A stretch of 64,000 bases of DNA from Sphingobium fluviale (GTDB lineage: Bacteria; Pseudomonadota; Alphaproteobacteria; Sphingomonadales; Sphingomonadaceae), in the NCBI RefSeq assembly GCF_004122115.1, contig NZ_SBKP01000001.1, positions 372,001 through 436,000 on the forward strand. Reading direction: 5' to 3'. A program made the translations under genes and the position numbers. Positions 59,865 to 64,000 of the stretch are shown piece by piece. Below the pieces are notes generated by a model, which was not told where the DNA came from, searched no databases, and saw only the letters and a program-made list of their open reading frames with translations. Numbering within the stretch: the stretch's first letter is position 1; each line of letters begins with the position of its first letter.

Positions 59865-59894
59865 ATCTTACACTGCGGCAGCCCGCTGTAAGAT
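59865..59894. repeat. Perfect 8-base inverted repeat upstream of the sugar-transferase gene
   Basis: ATCTTACA (59865-59872) and TGTAAGAT (59887-59894) flank CTGCGGCAGCCCGC, which can itself partly pair. It lies about 25-55 bases upstream of the ATG. It could be an operator or a leader hairpin of the eps-prs operon, or a terminator of the regulator gene upstream, though no T-run is seen. Confidence 0.4.
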
Positions 59895-59966
59895 TTCCCG
59901 ACAGGGTTAGGAGCTATGGCGCAAATTCACGAACAATTGTTGAACGGTGACGGAATTTTTTACAAT

Positions 59967-59980
59967 TGGGGGCACCCCCA
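59967..59980 (-). terminator. Possible weak hairpin after the glyoxylate regulator gene
   Basis: TGGGGG and CCCCCA form a short G/C palindrome 6 bases past the regulator stop. The loop is only 2-4 bases and no clear T-run follows, so termination is doubtful. Confidence 0.25.
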
Positions 59981-59986
59981 GCGTGA

Positions 59987-61381
59987 TCAATCCGCCGCAA
60001 ATTCGAACGGTGTCAGGCCTCGCTCCCGCTCGTTGAAGCGGAGCGCGCGTCCGCGTGGCGGGGCGCTGCGTTGGGCGCAGGTTGGGCGGGTGCAGGAGAC
60101 GCAGCCAAGGCCGATCGGCTGGGCGTCGCCCTTGTCCAGATCAAGCCCGCGTGCATGGAGCAGGGGCCGGGCATAATCGGCCTTCAACCCCAGCGCGATG
60201 GAAAAAATCGCCTGCCCTGCGCGTAAGCCCGCGCTCTGCCCCGCAACGGTTCGGTTCAAAGTAAACCAGCGTTCGCCGTCTTCCAGCTCTACCAGTTGCG
60301 CCGCGATTTCTCCAGGCCGGTCGAACGCGCTGTGGATAGCCCAGAGCGGGCAGCGGCTATCCGCTTCCACCATAGGCGCGGCCGACGCCCCGGTATAGCG
60401 CTTGGACGATTGCCCTGCCCGGTCGATCCGCACCATGAAGAACGGGAGCCCACGGGCGCCTACACGCTGGAGCGTCGTCAACCGATGTGCCACCTGCTCA
60501 TAACCCGCACCAAAACGACGCTGGAGCAGCAGCGGATCATAGCCGCTCGCCTCGCAGGCGCGCAAAAAGCGTTCATAAGGCATCATGATCGCGGCGGCAA
60601 AATAGCTGGTGAGGTGGCGGCGGAACAGGCGCTCCGCATGACGATCCGCAAACGCCGCGCCATGGACCAGCGCGTCGATTTCGGCCCGCGCCTCCAGCTC
60701 TGCAATCAAGAAGGCTGCGTGGAAGGTGCGCGAGGCGCTGTCGAGCATCTCTGAAAGCTGGAGCTGGCGCGCATGCAAATCGAGCCGGCGCACATGATCT
60801 GGCATCACGTCGGTAGGCAATATGCGGATGGCGAGCTGATGCTTCTGGCGCAGACGCTCTGCAAGGCCCCCGTATAGATCGCCTGTCGCTATGCGTAAGT
60901 CATCAGCCATGGCTTCTGCCTGCGCGTCGAGATCCGGGAAATGATTGCGCCAGCGCTCGATCTCGCGCCGCACCTTCATCACCGGTAGCGCTTCTACTGA
61001 GGCAGCAGACGGCGCGCCGCCCTCTCCCATGCGATCAAACGCGCGCGCAAACGCCTCCACCCCGGCAGGCGCGGCGGCAAGCCACTCCTCAACCTCCGCT
61101 TTATCGATGGCTATATCCACGAAGAGAGGGTCAGCGAGACGGCGCCTTATTCCTTCCACTCCCCCGCCGGGTGCGTCGCCGCCAAGCTTGCGGGGATCAA
61201 AGTCAAACCGCTCGGCCAGCCGCAGCATCAGGGCGGCGGAAAGGGGCCGCTGGTTCTTCTCGACCAGGTTCAGATAGCTGGGGGAAATCTCCAACACGTC
61301 AGCCAGTGCCACCTGCGTCAAACCCGCTGTACGCCGCAGCCGCTTAACGGCGTGCCCTGCATAGATCTTGCGCTCAGCCAT
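59987..61381 (-). CDS. Short-chain fatty-acyl transcriptional regulator, XRE/IrrE-like type
   Basis: A 464-residue regulator with an N-terminal Cro/C1 helix-turn-helix (LRRTAGLTQVALADVLEISPSYLNLVEKN, in the window residues 15-43), an IrrE/M78-like middle domain in which a zinc-binding HExxH is not seen (LTSYFAAAIMMPYERF), and a C-terminal domain with the cysteine motif LGCVSCTRPTCAQR. This family (ScfR/RamB-like) controls acetate and propionate genes. It is divergent from isocitrate lyase, which fits direct control of the glyoxylate shunt. Confidence 0.88.
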   Translation of the reverse strand: MAERKIYAGHAVKRLRRTAGLTQVALADVLEISPSYLNLVEKNQRPLSAALMLRLAERFDFDPRKLGGDAPGGGVEGIRRRLADPLFVDIAIDKAEVEEWLAAAPAGVEAFARAFDRMGEGGAPSAASVEALPVMKVRREIERWRNHFPDLDAQAEAMADDLRIATGDLYGGLAERLRQKHQLAIRILPTDVMPDHVRRLDLHARQLQLSEMLDSASRTFHAAFLIAELEARAEIDALVHGAAFADRHAERLFRRHLTSYFAAAIMMPYERFLRACEASGYDPLLLQRRFGAGYEQVAHRLTTLQRVGARGLPFFMVRIDRAGQSSKRYTGASAAPMVEADSRCPLWAIHSAFDRPGEIAAQLVELEDGERWFTLNRTVAGQSAGLRAGQAIFSIALGLKADYARPLLHARGLDLDKGDAQPIGLGCVSCTRPTCAQRSAPPRGRALRFNERERGLTPFEFAAD

Positions 61382-61391
61382 TCGTAAATCC

Positions 61392-61407
61392 TGTAAATAT
61401 ATTTACA
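61392..61407. promoter_or_regulatory. Perfect 16-base palindrome between the regulator and aceA genes
   Basis: TGTAAATATATTTACA reads the same on both strands. It lies 11 bases upstream of the regulator ATG, within the 177-base divergent gap. Further TTTACA copies follow at 61409-61416 and 61453-61460. A helix-turn-helix dimer site is likely, giving autoregulation and possibly control of aceA. Confidence 0.65.
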
Positions 61408-61558
61408 ACTTTACAGAATTAACTACCACAAATCCGACTATATTGCCAATATTTTTTACAAAAATGATAGCGCAAATCCATGTTGCGGCGCACCATCGCA
61501 ACCAAGGGCAGCATAACGCGCCCTATAAAGACACTTATCCAGCGTGAAGGAGGCATCC

Positions 61559-63157
61559 ATGTCCTACCAGGAAACAATCGCAAAGGCCGGCAGCCTGATC
61601 CAGAGCAACGGCGCGCCGTGGGACGGCATCAGCGCCGAGTCCGCCGCGCGCATGAAGCTGCAAAACCGCTTCAACACCGGCCTCGATATCGCAAAATACA
61701 CCGCGAAGATCATGCGCGCTGACATGGCCGCCTATGACGCCGACCCCGCCAACTACACCCAGTCGCTGGGCTGCTGGCACGGTTTCATCGGCCAACAGAA
61801 GCTGATTTCGATCAAGAAGCACTTCGGCACCACCAAGCGCCGTTACCTCTACCTCTCCGGCTGGATGGTCGCCGCGCTGCGTAGCGAGTTCGGCCCCCTG
61901 CCCGATCAGTCGATGCACGAGAAGACCTCTGTCTCAGACCTGATCGAGGAGCTGTACACGTTCCTGAAGCAGGCCGATGCGCGCGAGCTGGGCATGATGT
62001 TCCGTGATCTCGACGCGGCGCGCGAGTCGGGCGATCAGGTCAAGGCCAAGCAGATCGAGCATGCCATCGACAATTACGAGACGCACGTCGTTCCGATCAT
62101 CGCAGACATCGACGCGGGCTTCGGCAACGCCGAGGCGACCTACCTCCTCGCCAAGAAATTCATCGAGGCGGGCGCCTGCTGCATCCAGATCGAGAACCAG
62201 GTTTCGGATGAAAAGCAGTGCGGCCACCAGGACGGCAAGGTCACGGTGCCGCACGAGGACTTCCTCGCGAAGATCCGCGCAGTCCGCTATGCCTTCCTTG
62301 AGCTGGGCGTTGACGATGGCGTCATCGTTGCGCGCACCGACAGCCTCGGCGCCGGCCTCACTAAACAGATCGCTTATGTGAAAGAGCCGGGCGACATCGG
62401 CGACCAGTATAACAGCTTCCTCGACTGCGACGAGGTTGACCCCTCCAACGTCGGCCACGGCGATGTGCTGATCGCCCGCGACGGCAAGCTGATGCGCCCG
62501 AAGCGCCTGCCCAGCAACCTGTTCCAGTTCCGCTCCGGAACCGGCGAGGACCGCTGCGTGCTCGATTGCATCACCTCGCTGCAAAACGGCGCGGACCTGC
62601 TGTGGATCGAAACCGAGAAGCCGCATATCGGCCAGATCGGTGGCATGGTGAACCGCATCCGCGAGGTCATCCCCAACGCCAAGCTGGTCTATAACAACAG
62701 CCCCAGCTTCAACTGGACGCTGAACTTCCGCCAGCAGGTGTTCGATGCCTGGACAGCCGAAGGACGCGATATGTCGGCCTATGACCGTGCAAAGCTGATG
62801 AGCGTGGATTATGACAGCAGCGAGCTGTCTGCCGAGGCGGATGAGCGCATCCGTACTTTCCAGAAGGATGCGGCGGCACAGGCGGGGATCTTCCACCACC
62901 TCATCACCCTGCCGACCTATCACACGGCGGCGCTAAGCACCGACAACCTCGCCAAGGAATATTTTGGCGATTCTGGCATGCTGGGTTATGTTCTGGGCGT
63001 ACAGCGTCAGGAAATCCGTCAGGGCATCGCCTGCGTGAAGCATCAGAACATGTCCGGCTCCGACATCGGCGACGATCACAAGGAGTATTTCGCCGGTGAA
63101 GCCGCCCTCAAGGCAGCGGGCAAGGATAACACGATGAATCAGTTCGCCGCGGCCTAA
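61559..63157 (+). CDS. aceA: Isocitrate lyase
   Basis: Splits isocitrate to succinate and glyoxylate in the glyoxylate shunt. The 532-residue product has the catalytic cysteine motif KQCGHQDGK (near residue 220), metal motif DIDAGFGNAE, and the C-terminal segments YNNSPSFNW and KHQNMSGSDIGDDH. KQCGH rather than KKCGH and the length near 530 match the long bacterial subfamily seen in Pseudomonas aeruginosa. ATG 61559 follows AAGGAGG; a GTG 15 bases upstream would include that ribosome binding site and is rejected. Confidence 0.96.
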   Translation: MSYQETIAKAGSLIQSNGAPWDGISAESAARMKLQNRFNTGLDIAKYTAKIMRADMAAYDADPANYTQSLGCWHGFIGQQKLISIKKHFGTTKRRYLYLSGWMVAALRSEFGPLPDQSMHEKTSVSDLIEELYTFLKQADARELGMMFRDLDAARESGDQVKAKQIEHAIDNYETHVVPIIADIDAGFGNAEATYLLAKKFIEAGACCIQIENQVSDEKQCGHQDGKVTVPHEDFLAKIRAVRYAFLELGVDDGVIVARTDSLGAGLTKQIAYVKEPGDIGDQYNSFLDCDEVDPSNVGHGDVLIARDGKLMRPKRLPSNLFQFRSGTGEDRCVLDCITSLQNGADLLWIETEKPHIGQIGGMVNRIREVIPNAKLVYNNSPSFNWTLNFRQQVFDAWTAEGRDMSAYDRAKLMSVDYDSSELSAEADERIRTFQKDAAAQAGIFHHLITLPTYHTAALSTDNLAKEYFGDSGMLGYVLGVQRQEIRQGIACVKHQNMSGSDIGDDHKEYFAGEAALKAAGKDNTMNQFAAA

Positions 63158-63192
63158 AGGCCACGGTGGGAACCAGTTCGCCGCAGCCTAAA
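63140..63192 (+). repeat. Short direct duplication of the aceA 3' end
   Basis: The last aceA codons and stop, CAGTTCGCCGCGGCCTAAA (63140-63158), recur as CAGTTCGCCGCAGCCTAAA (63174-63192) after 15 intervening bases, with one mismatch. It looks like a small tandem duplication that left a second stop codon in the 3' untranslated region. Confidence 0.8.
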
Positions 63193-63238
63193 AAGTCAGG
63201 CAGACCGGTTCGCATAGACAAAAATTGATGATAATGTG

Positions 63239-63260
63239 GGATGGTAATCACCAACCATCC
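63239..63260 (+). repeat. Small hairpin ahead of the 53-residue ORF
   Basis: GGATGGT (63239-63245) pairs with ACCATCC (63254-63260), loop AATCACCA, ending about 23 bases before the small ORF start and before its GGAG. It could modulate translation. Confidence 0.35.
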
Positions 63261-63283
63261 TACCATCACACAGGAGAATAGCG

Positions 63284-63445
63284 ATGGACGAACAGCCGAC
63301 ACCAGCACGCTCACGTGCAGTCTTTTCGACCGAGGATTTTGAGCTGATGAAGGAAGCCGTGGCGGACTACATCAAGAAAATTCAGGACGATCCGCGTTCT
63401 TCCAAGTTCGCCAACCTCTATCACCGCCTGGGCCGCCTGAGCTAA
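63284..63445 (+). CDS. Small hypothetical protein (53 residues)
   Basis: A short open frame with CAGGAGAA 7 bases upstream of ATG and codon use like nearby genes. The product begins MDEQPTPARSRAVFSTEDFE and is charged and helix-rich (MKEAVADYIKKIQ, then NLYHRLGRLS). No family recognised. It sits between aceA and a strong terminator, so it may be cotranscribed with aceA. Confidence 0.6.
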   Translation: MDEQPTPARSRAVFSTEDFELMKEAVADYIKKIQDDPRSSKFANLYHRLGRLS

Positions 63446-63470
63446 TCACGCAGACCCTCTCGGACACGAT

Positions 63471-63488
63471 CTTTCCTGGGGAGGAAAG
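63471..63488 (+). repeat. Small hairpin after the 53-residue ORF
   Basis: CTTTCCT (63471-63477), loop GGGG, AGGAAAG (63482-63488): perfect 7-base stem just before the main terminator. Confidence 0.4.
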
Positions 63489-63492
63489 TCTT

Positions 63493-63533
63493 GACCCGTC
63501 GCAGCCTTGAACAGGCTGCGGCGGGTCATTTAT
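63493..63533 (+). terminator. Strong terminator between aceA/small ORF and gltB
   Basis: GACCCGTCGCAGCC (63493-63506) and GGCTGCGGCGGGTC (63514-63527) form a 14-base stem with one G-T pair, loop TTGAACA, followed by ATTTATAT. The genes on both sides converge on it, so it may work in both directions. Confidence 0.85.
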
Positions 63534-63564
63534 ATGGTACGCGCAACGGCGAGAGGAGCGAGGC

Positions 63565-64000
63565 CTACTCCGCCGCCTCAACCTCTGGCCGGTCGCTCAG
63601 TGGCTGAGCAAGCCGCGCAATCATCTCCTTGGGGCAAACCTGCCAGAACTGCCCGCGACGGCGCTCCCAGTCCTCCAACAGCGCGGCAGACCATTTGCTG
63701 CCCGTCCTCTCGACATGCTCTTCAATCAAATCTCGCAGCACGCCTCCCCAATGGGCGCTGTCCAGCCTCTGCCAGACGATGCTTTCCGGGTTGGCATGCG
63801 CGGCGAAGCTGCCGTCATCATCCAGCACGAAGGCCATGCCGCCGGTCATGCCAGCGCCGAAATTCGCGCCAACCTTGCCCAGGATCACGGCAGTGCCGCC
63901 GGTCATGTACTCACAGCCATTGGCGCCGCAGCCCTCTACCACCACCTGCGCGCCAGAGTTGCGCACGGCGAAGCGCTCGCCCGCCTGCCCCGCCGCAAAC
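63565..64000 (-). CDS. gltB: Glutamate synthase large subunit, C-terminal end (partial)
   Basis: Only about the last 144 codons are visible; the gene runs off the right edge. The visible part is the GXGXG beta-helix domain of GltB (EGCGANGCEYMTGG, GKVGANFGAGMTGGMAFVLD) followed by the FWQVCPKEM-type tail. The frame stays open up to the window edge through GQAGERFAVRNSG. GltB makes glutamate from glutamine and 2-oxoglutarate with GltD. Confidence 0.95.
   Translation of the reverse strand, partial: FAAGQAGERFAVRNSGAQVVVEGCGANGCEYMTGGTAVILGKVGANFGAGMTGGMAFVLDDDGSFAAHANPESIVWQRLDSAHWGGVLRDLIEEHVERTGSKWSAALLEDWERRRGQFWQVCPKEMIARLAQPLSDRPEVEAAE

Noticed and set aside
59967-59980. Strong terminator after the glyoxylate regulator
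   Set aside because: The G/C palindrome has almost no loop and no T-run, so it is recorded only as a weak candidate.

Overview
The window is GC-rich chromosomal DNA from an alphaproteobacterium, most likely of the order Sphingomonadales. The evidence is the short 282-residue flagellins, the AmgK-MurU, TsaE and AddAB gene order, a DivL-type tyrosine-bearing kinase next to ahcY, CtrA-like and ftr-like sites, and the PrsK/PrsR/PrsT exosortase-A-associated genes. No rRNA, tRNA, CRISPR array, phage or insertion sequence was seen. Genes are densely packed, often with 1-4 base start/stop overlaps.

Region 1 (1-16040) is flagellar. One minus-strand unit runs from an FlbD-like sigma54 activator through fliE, F, G, H, I, J, K, L, M, N, O, P, Q and R to a truncated flhB at the left edge. 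Two tandem plus-strand flagellin genes lie upstream, each with a similar leader element and a similar double-hairpin 3' region. A structured intergenic repeat sits between the second flagellin and its terminator; the first flagellin provides the empty-site comparison. A second copy lies between asd and a patatin-like lipoprotein gene (38046-38160).

Region 2 (16088-33534) is housekeeping: rmuC, def and recR; then divergent fmt-truA; then a long minus-strand run of divL-like kinase, tsaE, amgK, murU, addB, addA and trxA, preceded by ahcY with its own terminator. The kinase carries Tyr where histidine kinases carry the phospho-acceptor His, as Caulobacter DivL does. DivL, a CtrA-like box and an FlbD-like activator in one window suggest CtrA-linked control of motility.

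Region 3 (33660-49294) mixes metabolism and accessory genes: a secreted unknown protein, YqgE, a peroxiredoxin, an alpha/beta hydrolase, a VapBC/FitAB-type toxin-antitoxin pair with a palindromic operator, asd, a patatin lipoprotein, an aromatic aminotransferase, an S9 peptidase, a DUF808 membrane protein, a YkgJ-type cysteine-cluster protein and an AT-richer orphan secreted protein. A compact four-gene operon follows (hexapeptide acyltransferase, acyl carrier protein, adenylating ligase, SDR), which looks like a dedicated acyl-activation and transfer pathway of unknown product. thiE closes the region.

Region 4 (49389-59840) is envelope polysaccharide: an HSL-family esterase, the KDO genes kdsD-kdsB-kdsA, and convergent prsT, prsR, prsK and a TIGR03013-type sugar transferase. 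Region 5 (59987-64000) holds a divergent glyoxylate-shunt regulator and isocitrate lyase pair with a perfect 16-base palindrome between them, a 53-residue small ORF, a strong terminator and the 3' end of gltB.
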